A stretch of 64,000 bases of DNA from Zygosaccharomyces rouxii (GCF_000026365.1 NC_012990.1:930001-994000); one strand, 5' to 3'. Positions 39,402-48,924 are shown, counted from the stretch's first letter. The notes: generated by a model from the sequence alone, not told the origin. Numbers and translations: made by a program.

Positions 39402-40585
39402 TAATATATTTTTTCGATTTTTTTTTTTTCCTTCACCGAATTCGATTATGCTATATTCTACTTCTCATTCCCCAAGTTCACCTTGTTTGGTTGTTTTTTT
39501 CACTTCACTTTCAATCCCATTTTTTTATTCGAGCATAGATACCCTTTCGTCATTAACCGCATGCATAAAATGTATAATACTGGCACCAACAAAAAAGAAC
39601 TTCTAACTGAGAAAACCTAATTCAACTTGTATTCTCAAATGGTGGAGATAAGGTTTAGATTTAAATATATAATTTAATAATGTCGTTGCAATTGGTTTCA
39701 AAGTTGTTGGCAGGAAGGTCTACTAGATAGCCTGTACGATTTCCCACTCATGTTGTGCAGTATAAGCTGATCGCCTGGCTAATGAGCCAAGCGTTGATAA
39801 GGACACTATCTTCTTTTCTTAGTAAATGGTGTGCCATTCTGGTGAAGCAACCTAGAAAAGGAAGACTATTCTTGACCCTAAGGCGTGCGTCTCCACGAGA
39901 GGTGAATCCTATTGTTAGGATGCTTGAAAAAAGCTTCTGGAACGCACTTTGCTCCCGTTCCCCTTAGATAACCACCGATGGTATACCTGGCTTGATTGCA
40001 TGTTTTTCAACCTTTTTCAACTAAGCCCTTCAAGTGCAGAGGTTTGTATTACCACCGTTCTGATAGTAGGTGAGAATCCCTCAATTATACACTCAAAATC
40101 AGTAAAATACATCCTGCTTCATTTCAAAGGGCCTTTGTTTAGTCTTCGATTATAATCAAGTAATTCTTTTAGCGCTCATCTCCATTGTGCTTCCACCCGT
40201 CTTTTCATTCTCTCTTCAAAGGGTCGGAATCATCTCATGATTCAATAGTTTTGGAAATATGCTAGAAAAGCAAGAATGTCAATTGTATACATGCTGTGAC
40301 ACCCACATTGTACCAACCGCTGGCTAGTTGGGATATTCTACAGAAGGGTCATATCTTCAGACAGGAACACATAATGTGCAGCCAAGAAAACCGGGTTGTA
40401 AGTAAGATAAGATCCTAGTAGTAAAGTTAGCGCTCAGCTGAATACTCGAGTGATCCTCTCTCGTATCCAACAAAACTCATATATGCTGAGAGCACAGCTT
40501 CTTCATATAGTTCAGAAATGTTCCACATGATGTTTACGTACACATATGATACACCGCATATAACTCATTCTCCAATAACAAGTAA
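39402..40585. other. 1.2 kb unexplained region between MTL1 and tRNA-Asp
   Basis: Unusually large for a gap followed by a tRNA and a convergent gene. A TATA-type stretch (AAATATATAATTTAA, about 39663-39677) is followed by a block dense in short perfect inverted repeats (39690-39975), part of which is listed as a possible H/ACA RNA. Later parts hold a CCAAC/GTTGG hairpin near 40311-40330 and an ACACCCACATT at 40299-40309. No protein-coding signal; the longest ORF is 70 codons. Confidence 0.5.
39795..39973 (+). ncRNA. candidate H/ACA-like structured RNA
   Basis: Two hairpins with box-like sequences in the right places. First hairpin: CTTCTTTTCTTAG pairs with CTAGAAAAGGAAG with one bulge, capped by AATGG-TGTG-CCATT (39825-39838). 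Then AGACTA (39863-39868), fitting box H (ANANNA). Second hairpin: CTAAGG (39878-39883) pairs with CCTTAG (39962-39967), inside it GTGCGT (39885-39890) with ACGCAC (39942-39947), and inside that ATCCTA/TAGGAT and GCTT/AAGC. ATA follows the stem and would sit three bases from a 3' end at 39973, like a variant box ACA. The pockets are not ideal in spacing, so the class is uncertain. Confidence 0.35.
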
Positions 40586-40657
40586 TCCGTGATAGTTTAA
40601 TGGTTAGAATGGGCGCTTGTCGCGTGCCAGATCGGGGTTCAATTCCCCGTCGCGGAG
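40586..40657 (+). tRNA. tRNA-Asp (GTC anticodon)
   Basis: 72 nt: TCCGTGATAGTTTAATGG at the start, anticodon loop TTGTCGC (GTC), T-arm CGGGGTTCAATTCCCCG, acceptor CGCGGA plus discriminator G. Nearly identical to S. cerevisiae tD(GUC). A T-rich terminator follows. Confidence 0.97.
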
Positions 40658-40759
40658 GTTTATTTTTTATTCCTCACCTTGATAATACAGAACTTCTGAT
40701 CTGGTGTCTATCAAGTTTTTACATCGATAATTACTCTACTGTAATGCTTTTAAAACTAT

Positions 40760-41473
40760 TTAGTACCCTTCAAACAATTCGTCTATCTTCTTTATAACGT
40801 CAATGTGCAAAATTTCACCCTTTCTAGTTACTAGTGAACCCTTCTTAAACATTTCAGGTTCATTATTATAGTTAATACCACACTCTGAGAATAAAATTTC
40901 TTGCTTTTCACTGCTAACCGTACCACTCAATTTATTCTCAGCTTCTCTCGTCGTCAATCCACATTTCTGAACCAATTGCCAAAATACAGTGTTGTAAAGA
41001 TTGTTAATGTGCGTATCTACAAACCTCCACGATAAGTAATCCTTAATACACTTCAAATTTGGATATGAAACGCACCTTGAATCGAAAAACGGCAGATGTT
41101 TAACATCCAATGGATCATTAGGAAAAAATTTGGACCAAAGCATAACATATTGGGATGTAAATAGTGATACGAATAACGATGAAATTTTATCAATTCGTCT
41201 ATTGTACAAAGTAGTATCGCTTCGTAGTATGAAAGAGTACTCATCACTCTCACCATATGCCAGTATAACCTCACTACGGTATTGCAAAAGCACATTTTTC
41301 GCACATGCATTCATCAATTTCAATGCCCTCATATCATTGGGCTTCTCGAACTTGTAGTAATTAGAAAATTCATGGAACTTCTTACCATCGATTCTTACTA
41401 CGATATAAGTTTCAGGTATAAGGACATCCCTTTGTTCAAAATCCCTAACGTATTCGAATCTTGATTTAGCCAT
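40760..41473 (-). CDS. THG1: tRNA-His guanylyltransferase
   Basis: Adds the essential G(-1) to the 5' end of tRNA-His by 3'-5' type polymerisation. 237 residues, the same as yeast, from ATG 41473 (MAKSRFEYVRDFEQRDV). The metal-binding palm residues are present in VVRIDGKKFHEFS and GESDEYSFIL; HINNLYNTVFWQL and ECGINYNNEPEMFKKGSLV are the other family blocks, ending IDELFEGY. The frame is open upstream for about 50 codons but without an ATG. Convergent with tRNA-Asp; divergent from the YGR026W-type gene. Confidence 0.96.
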   Translation of the reverse strand: MAKSRFEYVRDFEQRDVLIPETYIVVRIDGKKFHEFSNYYKFEKPNDMRALKLMNACAKNVLLQYRSEVILAYGESDEYSFILRSDTTLYNRRIDKISSLFVSLFTSQYVMLWSKFFPNDPLDVKHLPFFDSRCVSYPNLKCIKDYLSWRFVDTHINNLYNTVFWQLVQKCGLTTREAENKLSGTVSSEKQEILFSECGINYNNEPEMFKKGSLVTRKGEILHIDVIKKIDELFEGY

Positions 41474-41659
41474 TTGACTATTTATTTTCAATGGGGGCGA
41501 TGAGCTCAAATGTTCTCTGCATAGTTTCGAAGTTCGGTAGCATTTGATACATTTTTCAACACGATAAATGAAAGACTTCAATAAAACAAACAAACAATTA
41601 ACAAACGATAGGGATAAGCAATACAAGGATAAAGCTTTAGGGATCTATCTACTGCCATA

Positions 41660-42484
41660 ATGACTCAAGTTCAAATTATCAGAAAGAAAGATCTTAAGAA
41701 GAAGCGTGATCCATTGAAAGACCAGAAAACCGTTTGGTTGGTAGGCCATTGTATGGCAGTGGGATTTGGTCTGCTCTTCACAGTAACTTATCTCTTCCAC
41801 GTTTTACTGTTCTACAAGTATCGTAGTTGGAAATGGTTGTTCCTCAGATTTAACAAGGACTATCACTTCATCGCTGGTAATAGATGGTACCACTCAATTA
41901 TAAGATTTTTACCTCGTGTCTTCTATAGAATGGCACTTGTCGGTTCAATTTTGGCATTGAGTGTTACTATGTATCAAAATTGGGCAAGTATTAATCCACA
42001 ATGGTACGAAATGCTAAGTTCTGAAAATTTCCAAATGATAATTGTTGCAACACTTTGGCTCCTTGTAGGGAGAAGATCATTTTATAGGCTGTTCCCTTAT
42101 ATGATTCTAAGTTTTATTCATTTGAGTAATTGGAAAGAAGAAACTAAGGGAACTATGAGTTCAGACAAAGTTACAAAGAGAAATGTCTTCCTGTTGAGAA
42201 TTATGTCATATTCAGAATTGGTAGTCCTTTTAGCACTTGTGCTAGATTCTGTTCTTTTGAAAGATGGTACTTCAGGAATATGCCTCGTAATTTATTTCGC
42301 ATTCTACTGGTTACGCTTCAATTTTTCACCTTATGCACAAGCTACTGCCCTTGATGTATTGGGCCATTTGGACCACCACGTCCCACCAAAATTCAGACCC
42401 CAATGGGACAAAATCAAGGAATTTATCCATGCTAAGGACGAAGCACGTATTAGAAGAAAAGGTAATATTCAAAAGACAGCTTAA
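41660..42484 (+). CDS. multi-pass membrane protein, YGR026W type
   Basis: 274 residues (YGR026W about 278). Four hydrophobic spans: about 26-50 (TVWLVGHCMAVGFGLLFTVT), 90-105 (ALVGSILALSVTMY), 122-150 (MIIVATLWLLVG, MILSFIHL) and 178-215 (LVVLLALVLDSVLL, ICLVIYFAFYWL). Basic ends, no signal peptide. The arrangement resembles TMEM33/Pom33-type proteins, but this is a weak impression; the S. cerevisiae protein has no settled function. Assignment rests on the THG1-YGR026W-RPS25 order and on general similarity. Confidence 0.8.
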   Translation: MTQVQIIRKKDLKKKRDPLKDQKTVWLVGHCMAVGFGLLFTVTYLFHVLLFYKYRSWKWLFLRFNKDYHFIAGNRWYHSIIRFLPRVFYRMALVGSILALSVTMYQNWASINPQWYEMLSSENFQMIIVATLWLLVGRRSFYRLFPYMILSFIHLSNWKEETKGTMSSDKVTKRNVFLLRIMSYSELVVLLALVLDSVLLKDGTSGICLVIYFAFYWLRFNFSPYAQATALDVLGHLDHHVPPKFRPQWDKIKEFIHAKDEARIRRKGNIQKTA

Positions 42485-43183
42485 GTTTTTAATACATATC
42501 AAGAAACAAGGTAAAGGTTCAGCTATTTTGAGCTTTGGTAATTGGTTTTCTTCCTTCTGTGGTTCAGAAGCAGAACTGAATGTAAATTTTTTTCATCATA
42601 CCTTTATAATACGTTGATAACTAAAAATTCAAAAGAATCTATAATTTTTATCAGATGGTGATGCATGATTGCTCCTAGCACATATTCAATTGAATCATCG
42701 CCAGAGTACTGGTGGATAAGTTTCATCAAGTAATTTTCTCTTTGAATAAATATTATCAACGTTGTACCATGAACTCATGGTAACCAACGGAGGAAAGAGG
42801 ATCCCATCATAAACGAAGAATTCCTTAACTATTTGTCCTGCATATACATCCTCAGTGGAAAGATGAAAAAAAAAATTGGTTCTAATCTTGTGGGATTCCT
42901 TTCCTGGGAGACTAGAAGAAAAGTAGTAAGAAGTAGAAGTAGAAGAGTTGAAACCAACACGTCTCTTATATACAAATTTTCAGAACGACGAAGAAAAAAA
43001 AAAGACAACGAAAAAATCAGAAAAAACGATGGCCCACAATCATCAAACGGCATCGTACGGGATCTCATGATGTTCTCCCGCCAGAGAAGTGGATATTTCG
43101 TCAAACTACGATAAAAAAAAGGTTATGCAATATTTCGTAATGATTGAGATATACACCTATAAATTTAATATATCAGATTTAGC
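42485..43183. other. 700-base region between two convergent genes
   Basis: Large for a convergent gap in this genome (others here are 20-110 bases). Overlapping ORFs of about 90 codons at 42829-43114 on both strands start at non-ATG codons and are Lys/Arg-rich, probably chance. A weak C/D-box-like arrangement on the minus strand (42651-42728) is described under findings. The purine-rich stretch 42880-43030 has long A-runs. Confidence 0.45.
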
Positions 43184-43507
43184 TTATTCAGCGGTAGCTC
43201 TAGTGTAGATAGCTTGCTTGGAGTGCTTGGAGACTGGCTTGATAACACCTTCGCTTTCCAAATGTCTCAAAGCAACACGAGCCAAAGAACCACCAACCTT
43301 TAATCTGTCAACAAGAACAGAGACGGAGACGTATCTGTAACTTGGAACGTCCTTCATCATTCTGTCGTATTTGTCTTGGTCAAAGATGACAGCGTGTTGG
43401 GCCTTGTCCTTGTGGGACTTCTTTGACCACTTCTTCTTGGACTTCTTACCACCGGCCATAGCGGCGGCAGCCTTTTGAGCCTTGGACAACTGTTGCTTTG
43501 GAGGCAT
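43184..43507 (-). CDS. RPS25: 40S ribosomal protein eS25
   Basis: Small-subunit ribosomal protein near the head and E-site. 107 residues (yeast 108). [20 protein letters not shown], a Lys-rich basic segment, then the winged-helix core [23 protein letters not shown] and [14 protein letters not shown]. Codon use is strongly biased (for example AAG, TTG, AGA), as expected for a highly expressed gene. S. cerevisiae has RPS25A on VII and RPS25B on XII; one copy here. Upstream are Rap1-type sites. Confidence 0.98.
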   Translation of the reverse strand: MPPKQQLSKAQKAAAAMAGGKKSKKKWSKKSHKDKAQHAVIFDQDKYDRMMKDVPSYRYVSVSVLVDRLKVGGSLARVALRHLESEGVIKPVSKHSKQAIYTRATAE

Positions 43508-44008
43508 GATTAGCTACCCTATTCTCTTGATTGTCTTAAGTTTTCAAATAAAAGGATATTGTAAAAAGTACAGTTCCAAGTTAATAGTAATACCCTCCTA
43601 AGTTAGTTTAGTCTTCCCGGATGATTGACAAAGTTGGTGAAAATTTCTGGAAAATTGAGTCGGTCAGTTTCTTTGCGTCGGTTCGCGTCGTCGGAAAGTC
43701 TAGAAAAACTTACTTTCCCAGCGAAAGAAAAAAAAGTAGAACCAGTCATCCAAGAGTTTTTTTCTGTGACAGAGGAGAATGTACGGGTGGAGGTGTTCGG
43801 GTGGAATAGTCACTTATTGACAATCACATGCATCTAGGTACTAAATAGCCCTGGAATGGAACAGATGTACGCGCATAATCTCATACGTTTTAGAAATCCA
43901 ATTTTCAATATTTTTTGCATGCCTTTAGTATTTTATTGTGAAAAGAATATGATGGGGGTTCGCTGATGTGTACCGTATATGTTATCTTCCTACCACAACA
44001 ACTAATAA
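43508..44008. other. RPS25 promoter and tRNA-Glu upstream region
   Basis: 501 bases between the start of RPS25 and tRNA-Glu(TTC). Contains the Rap1-type pair at 43779-43805 and T-rich stretches near the ribosomal gene. Small ORFs at 43621-43837 overlap the promoter and are not credible genes. Confidence 0.5.
43779..43805 (-). promoter_or_regulatory. tandem Rap1-type sites upstream of RPS25
   Basis: The minus strand reads CCACCCGTACAT across 43790-43779, a close match to the Rap1 consensus ACACCCRYACAY, with a second, weaker copy (CCACCCGAACACC) immediately beside it. They lie about 275-300 bases before the RPS25 ATG, the usual arrangement in yeast ribosomal protein promoters. Confidence 0.65.
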
Positions 44009-44080
44009 TCCGATGTAGTGTAACGGCTATCACATCACGCTTTCACCGTGGAGACCGGGGTTCGACTCCCCGTATCGGAA
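44009..44080 (+). tRNA. tRNA-Glu (TTC anticodon)
   Basis: 72 nt: TCCGATGTAGTGTAACGG, anticodon loop CTTTCAC (TTC), T-arm CGGGGTTCGACTCCCCG, acceptor ATCGGA plus A, then TTCTTTTTT as terminator. S. cerevisiae also has a Glu-TTC gene between RPS25B and NUP2, so the position is conserved. Confidence 0.97.
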
Positions 44081-44278
44081 TTCTTTTTTCCTTCTCACTA
44101 CTATGAAAACCCAATAAGGTTAGCTATGAAAAAAAAAACCTTTTGCAAGACAACATGAACAAGAACTAAAACTTTAGTGAAAAACTGTTTATACCAAATC
44201 GAAACAGGATTTACCCATTCATATCGGCCCTAATTGGCTTCAAATTTTCTTTTTAGTACATCATTTTCCTTCTAGATT

Positions 44279-46201
44279 ATGGCCAAGAGAATAGCTGATT
44301 CCCAAATCACAAGAGAAACGTTTAGAGAAGAGGGTTCAGATTCTGACAATGAAAATGGTTCTTCCTCAACAAGTCATGGGGTTGCACCTGCATCTGTTAT
44401 GAGTAAGCGTAAAATTGCAATGCCTAAGAGGAAAGGTGCCGGAGGTTTCAATTTTCAACCAAAACCATCGAATGTGGATAATAATAATAATAATAATAAA
44501 CCATCAGCGGAATCTCAGATGTCTAATGCATTTAATATCTTTAAAAAAACACAACCCAATGATAATGGTACCAACAATGATACAAACGCTAAGCTTAAAG
44601 CTCTTAATCTGCAATTTAAGGATAAAGTGGTAGAAATAGTAAACAAGGATTCATTCGCAGATTTGCGTCCAGCTTTGGATAAATATAAGCAATACATTGA
44701 ACCACTAAAAGTAGAGAAACCTTTACCACCAATTGCAAAATCTAACGAAAGTGATAAAAAAGAGGAAGTTGCCTCATCTTCAGAGGACGAAGAGGAAATT
44801 AAAGTAGAAGGTCCAAAATTTACTGTACAATCAAAACCAACTACTTCAAATTCGGTTTTTTCATTTGGTGCTAAGAAAGCAGAACCTAAGCGTGCTAGTG
44901 AAAGCGACAGTGAAGATGAAATTGAAATTAAAGGTCCGCAATTTACGTTTAATGGTGAAGTTAAAAGTGATATCTTTAAATTGAATAAACCAGCTGAAGA
45001 AAAAAAGGAAAATCAACCACCTGCTAATCCTTTCCAACAAAAAGACTCCGAATCATCCTTAGCGAATTTAGCTAAACCAGCATCTAGTTTTGGTAATACA
45101 AATACTGATACTACCAAACCACTTTTCAATTTTGGTCAATCAAATTCTCAAGAGGAGCCACCAAAGAAACCAACATTCAGTTTCGGTCAACCAAGCTCTG
45201 AAGGTGAGCCACCAAAGAAACCAGCATTCAGTTTCGGTCAACCAAAGCCTGAAGAAGAAGCAGCAAAGAAGCCAACATTCAGTTTCGGTCAACCAAAGCC
45301 TGAAGACGGAACATCAAAGAAGCCATCATTCAATTTCGGTCAACCAAAGCCTGAAGAAGAAGCAGCAAAGAAGCCATCATTTAGCTTTGGTTTCAAACCA
45401 AGTACACCTGCATCTGATGCATCAGAAAAGAGCGATAACAAATCATCATTTTCATTTAAATTCGGTCAAGAGAAGCCACAAAAGGATTCACAGGCTGAAA
45501 ACCCTAAACCAATTTTCTCATTTGGTAATCCAGCTCCAGCTGCCAATGGTGAAAAGAAAGCTGATGCAAAGCCAGCGTTTTCGTTTGGTTCATCGAATTC
45601 TTCTACTGCACCATCTTTCAGTTTCCCTAAACCAAATAATACCAACGATAGCGACAGCAATGGAACTACTACAACGAATACTGATAATGCTCCAAGCGGT
45701 GGCTTCAAGTTTTCACTACCATTTAGTCAGAAACCCGCAAGTCAAACTTCACCTTCATCATCATTATCTGCAACCCCTCAACAAGAAGAATCTAAACCAG
45801 AAGAAAACAAGGAGGAACCATCAAATCCAATTGAAATGCAAAATGGTGAAGAAAATGAAAATTTACTTTTCTCTCAAAGGTCGAAATTAATGATTTTTAA
45901 TAATGAGACTAAATCGTATGATTCCAGAGGTGTAGGTGAATTAAAATTGTTACAGAACAAGGAAGATAAGTCTAAAGTAAGGTTCCTTTGTAGATCAGAT
46001 GGTATGGGTAATATTTTACTTAATACTAGTCTGGTAAAAAGTTTTACTTATTCACCATTGACTCCCGAAAGTGAAAATTTGATTAAAGTTCCAGTTGTAG
46101 AGGCTCAAGGGAAATTGACCACCTACGTGGCTAAATTCAAACAGAAGTCAGATGGACGACTTCTCGTGAAGTCCGTCGAAGATGTAAAAAAAGATATGTA
46201 A
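44279..46201 (+). CDS. NUP2: nucleoporin Nup2 (FG repeats, Ran-binding domain)
   Basis: Mobile nuclear-basket FG nucleoporin that helps release import cargo from karyopherin-alpha (Srp1). 640 residues (yeast 720). N-terminal MAKRIADSQITRETFREEGS is the Srp1-binding type. FG region at about 190-500, with FSFG repeats and five near-identical 17-residue units. The C-terminal Ran-binding domain is at about 515-640 (LFSQRSKLMIFNNETKSYDS, GELKLLQNKEDKSKVRFLCR). NUP2 is YLR335W, next to SGD1 (YLR336C) as on chromosome XII. Confidence 0.95.
   Translation: MAKRIADSQITRETFREEGSDSDNENGSSSTSHGVAPASVMSKRKIAMPKRKGAGGFNFQPKPSNVDNNNNNNKPSAESQMSNAFNIFKKTQPNDNGTNNDTNAKLKALNLQFKDKVVEIVNKDSFADLRPALDKYKQYIEPLKVEKPLPPIAKSNESDKKEEVASSSEDEEEIKVEGPKFTVQSKPTTSNSVFSFGAKKAEPKRASESDSEDEIEIKGPQFTFNGEVKSDIFKLNKPAEEKKENQPPANPFQQKDSESSLANLAKPASSFGNTNTDTTKPLFNFGQSNSQEEPPKKPTFSFGQPSSEGEPPKKPAFSFGQPKPEEEAAKKPTFSFGQPKPEDGTSKKPSFNFGQPKPEEEAAKKPSFSFGFKPSTPASDASEKSDNKSSFSFKFGQEKPQKDSQAENPKPIFSFGNPAPAANGEKKADAKPAFSFGSSNSSTAPSFSFPKPNNTNDSDSNGTTTTNTDNAPSGGFKFSLPFSQKPASQTSPSSSLSATPQQEESKPEENKEEPSNPIEMQNGEENENLLFSQRSKLMIFNNETKSYDSRGVGELKLLQNKEDKSKVRFLCRSDGMGNILLNTSLVKSFTYSPLTPESENLIKVPVVEAQGKLTTYVAKFKQKSDGRLLVKSVEDVKKDM
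45125..45379 (+). repeat. 51-bp coding minisatellite in NUP2 (about five units)
   Basis: Units start at about 45125, 45176, 45227, 45278 and 45329, each encoding 17 residues of the form FSFGQPKPEEEAAKKPT. The third and fifth are nearly identical, suggesting recent unit exchange. In-frame and likely variable in copy number. Confidence 0.85.
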
Positions 46202-46257
46202 ATGATGTTTTCATAGGAAAGAAAATTCGAAATTGTAAACTATAAATACATTGAAAC

Positions 46258-48924
46258 CTAGTAATCGATACCTTCCAGTTCTTGGTCTAAAATATTTACA
46301 AAGGTAGGTACTGCCCATTCTATTCTTCTCAATTCCTTTTCATCACCTTTGTTGCCCTTACTACCATTAAAGTAGTCCTTGTATCTGAATTTCTTGGTAA
46401 CAAACCATTTTAATCCTTTCAAAATTACTGATCTGTTTTCCAGCTTGACACTATCTTCCAGAAGTTTACGGAAGCCGTCGTTTTTGTAACTGACTATTTT
46501 ATTCCCCTTGTTGTCCCTGCTTTTGACTTCAGATTTTTTGGCAATATTCACGAATAATTGGTACAAAAGAACCTCCATGAATGAATATCCATCTGCATTC
46601 AAACCAGACATAATTGGAACATGTTTGAAGATGTCCAGAGGTAAAATTCGTTCGGAAATTAGAGATCCGAAAAATTTCCCGCGACTAGCAATGCTTCGCA
46701 GTCTGGCATCTTCCTTTAAGTCACCATAATCATCTTCCTCATCTATCGAATCTTCTTCAAACTTTTTGATTATATCCCAAAATAAAAACTGGAATGATTT
46801 GGCTAAATGATGTTGATATTCACATAATTTTCTTGTAAGTAATGCGTAATAAGCATTATAACCATTTTCAGTACTATCTTGTACTAAGCAATGGATTATA
46901 ACTCTTGGAATCTCAACCAATTGCTTGTTTTTTAAATTCAATTTTTCTAATCTCGTAAATGCATCCATGTAGTCCTGTGCAGACATTATACTAACAAAAA
47001 TTGCACGACGAACGTCTGTATTCATACGTTGTTGTTTGGCAATTGCCTCCCAATTGGGGATATCATCGAGTAAATCGTCTTCGAGATTAATTTCATCGTC
47101 TGCAGAAGTCATCTTTCCAGGTTGACCACTATGCGCTTCTTCGAATGCATTTGCCATATTTCCCTTCCACGAGGCACCTACTAGCCACCATTTACCTTTA
47201 GTCTCGACGTTTTTAATATCATCAACTGTTACCTGTAATGGCTCAGTAGATGAATTCGAAATTTTTAATACATTTTGTAATATTTTCTTCAATTGTTGAT
47301 TACTTGTGGCTAGCATTGATGGTTTCAATCTGTTGTTTTTCAAATCAGAAATAGTTTCCAAAAGAAATCGTAGACGCACTGGTTGATCCTTAATCGATTT
47401 AACATTGGCTAGTAAATCTGAGATGATCTCTTTCAATGCAAACGGATCATCACCACGGATCAGCGGTCCAGAAATTGATATAATCCTCAATAAAAGTTCA
47501 GTGGTGAATTCATTAGGATCTTGTACGAAAAATCTAATCAAATCGTACACCAGTTTGCTTGAAACGAATCCAAAATTGTAACAATAGGATAATAAGGTAA
47601 TCATGTTACTGCACTCCTTGGGAAAAACAGAAGGGTCTTCACTTTTCTTCTTTGTGTTACGAATAGTTTCTAACTGTTGGTCGTAATACTTTAGAAAAGT
47701 TTCCACAAATGCCTGTATAAAGAGCGCACCAACCTCAGTTCCTCTTAATTTCCAGAGAGAGAATGCTACCGCAGCATAATTCATGATAAATCCATCGAGC
47801 AATTTATTGTTTTGACAAATAATAGCCAAGATTTCCTTCGTTATTGCATCAGTGGCATATTGACGAGCATTAGCATCAAATAAATCATTTAAAGATGAGA
47901 TTATAGTGGTAATGTTTGAATCAGACAATTTGTTTAGGGAAGATTTAACCGTTTTCCTTAATTTGGTAAATTCTTCAGACTCTTCTTGGTCTCCCAACTG
48001 CTGTTTCCTCAAAAATGGGGGAACGTAAGCACCATCATTTTGAGCTGGCGCGACGTATGGATTTTCTTTCACCTTCTTCTTGCTCGATTTATGTTCCATT
48101 TCATCGCTTTCATCCTCTTCATCCAAGGGTTCATCCTCGTCGTCAAAGTCACCCGAAGATAAATCATCATCGGAAGAAAATAGCTTTTGACCATCATCCT
48201 CTTCTGATAAAGATTCCTCTTCCTCCTCTTCATCATTCGATTGTCCATCTTGTTCTTCTTCCTCTTCTTCAGAATCGTCTTCAGACTCGTCTTCGTCTTC
48301 TTCAGAGCCGCTCTCATCTTGATCACTTCTTTCCCCGTTTTCAAAATTTTCGAAGAAATCTAAACCTTCTAATAGTCCACCAACTGCATCAAATTCATCT
48401 CTTGCATGGATCTTTTTATTTTTCCCTCTCAATCCCAATTTTTTGGCATAGTAGGCCATTTCCATTTCATCTCTTTCTATAGCTTCACGTTCAGCTGACG
48501 TTACCGGGGGACGGTCGTGTTGTTTTGATCTCTTGGACTCCTTCTTAGATGCCTTGGCCTCTTTTAATGCTTTCATAGTCTCTTCGGCATCCATAGGCTC
48601 CTCATCATCTCCATCACTCGGTACCTCATGACCTTCGAAATCACTTGCAGATAGCTCATCGTCTGATGAGAAAGGCAAGTCTGGCTTTTCGGTCTGTTTA
48701 TCCTTGGGTTTCGATGCTTTCGTGTTCGATTTATGGTTAACTTTATCCTTCTTCTCACGTCTTTGTTGCTTTCTAGCTTCTTTCCTACTCATTTGTCCCT
48801 TGGCATTTCTCTTCTTGCCTCTACTCTTCGTAGTAGTATTGAACCGCTCATCGTTGGTATAATCATGAGTCTTTAGCTCATCCAACAGAGTCCCTGGGAA
48901 TCTTATAGCGTGGCCACCAGACAT
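46258..48924 (-). CDS. SGD1: nucleolar MIF4G/MA3 protein Sgd1 (NOM1 type)
   Basis: Essential nuclear protein of 40S ribosome assembly, homologous to human NOM1. 888 residues from ATG 48924 (MSGGHAIRFPGTLLDELK); yeast 899. Residues 1-330 are highly charged with long Asp/Glu and Lys/Arg tracts. The MIF4G domain lies about 335-560 (KLRKTVKSSLNKLSDSN, IMNYAAVAFSLWKLRG) and the MA3 domain about 655-780 (DVRRAIFVSIMSAQDYMDAF). Ends FVNILDQELEGIDY. Convergent with NUP2, 56 bases between stops. Confidence 0.95.
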   Translation of the reverse strand: MSGGHAIRFPGTLLDELKTHDYTNDERFNTTTKSRGKKRNAKGQMSRKEARKQQRREKKDKVNHKSNTKASKPKDKQTEKPDLPFSSDDELSASDFEGHEVPSDGDDEEPMDAEETMKALKEAKASKKESKRSKQHDRPPVTSAEREAIERDEMEMAYYAKKLGLRGKNKKIHARDEFDAVGGLLEGLDFFENFENGERSDQDESGSEEDEDESEDDSEEEEEEQDGQSNDEEEEEESLSEEDDGQKLFSSDDDLSSGDFDDEDEPLDEEDESDEMEHKSSKKKVKENPYVAPAQNDGAYVPPFLRKQQLGDQEESEEFTKLRKTVKSSLNKLSDSNITTIISSLNDLFDANARQYATDAITKEILAIICQNNKLLDGFIMNYAAVAFSLWKLRGTEVGALFIQAFVETFLKYYDQQLETIRNTKKKSEDPSVFPKECSNMITLLSYCYNFGFVSSKLVYDLIRFFVQDPNEFTTELLLRIISISGPLIRGDDPFALKEIISDLLANVKSIKDQPVRLRFLLETISDLKNNRLKPSMLATSNQQLKKILQNVLKISNSSTEPLQVTVDDIKNVETKGKWWLVGASWKGNMANAFEEAHSGQPGKMTSADDEINLEDDLLDDIPNWEAIAKQQRMNTDVRRAIFVSIMSAQDYMDAFTRLEKLNLKNKQLVEIPRVIIHCLVQDSTENGYNAYYALLTRKLCEYQHHLAKSFQFLFWDIIKKFEEDSIDEEDDYGDLKEDARLRSIASRGKFFGSLISERILPLDIFKHVPIMSGLNADGYSFMEVLLYQLFVNIAKKSEVKSRDNKGNKIVSYKNDGFRKLLEDSVKLENRSVILKGLKWFVTKKFRYKDYFNGSKGNKGDEKELRRIEWAVPTFVNILDQELEGIDY

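Noticed and set aside
39402..40585. Telomerase RNA in the 1.2 kb gap, suggested by a TATA box and ACACCCACATT at 40299-40309 (Rap1/telomere-like).
   Set aside because: No convincing Sm site near a 3' end (the closest, AGTTTTGG near 40250, lies before the template-like sequence), and the telomere repeat of this species is unknown. A search with the species' telomere repeat would decide.
45090..45890. 266-codon ORF in another frame of NUP2.
   Set aside because: Product is a frame-shifted reading of the FG repeats; Nup2 and its Ran-binding domain in the main frame are unequivocal.
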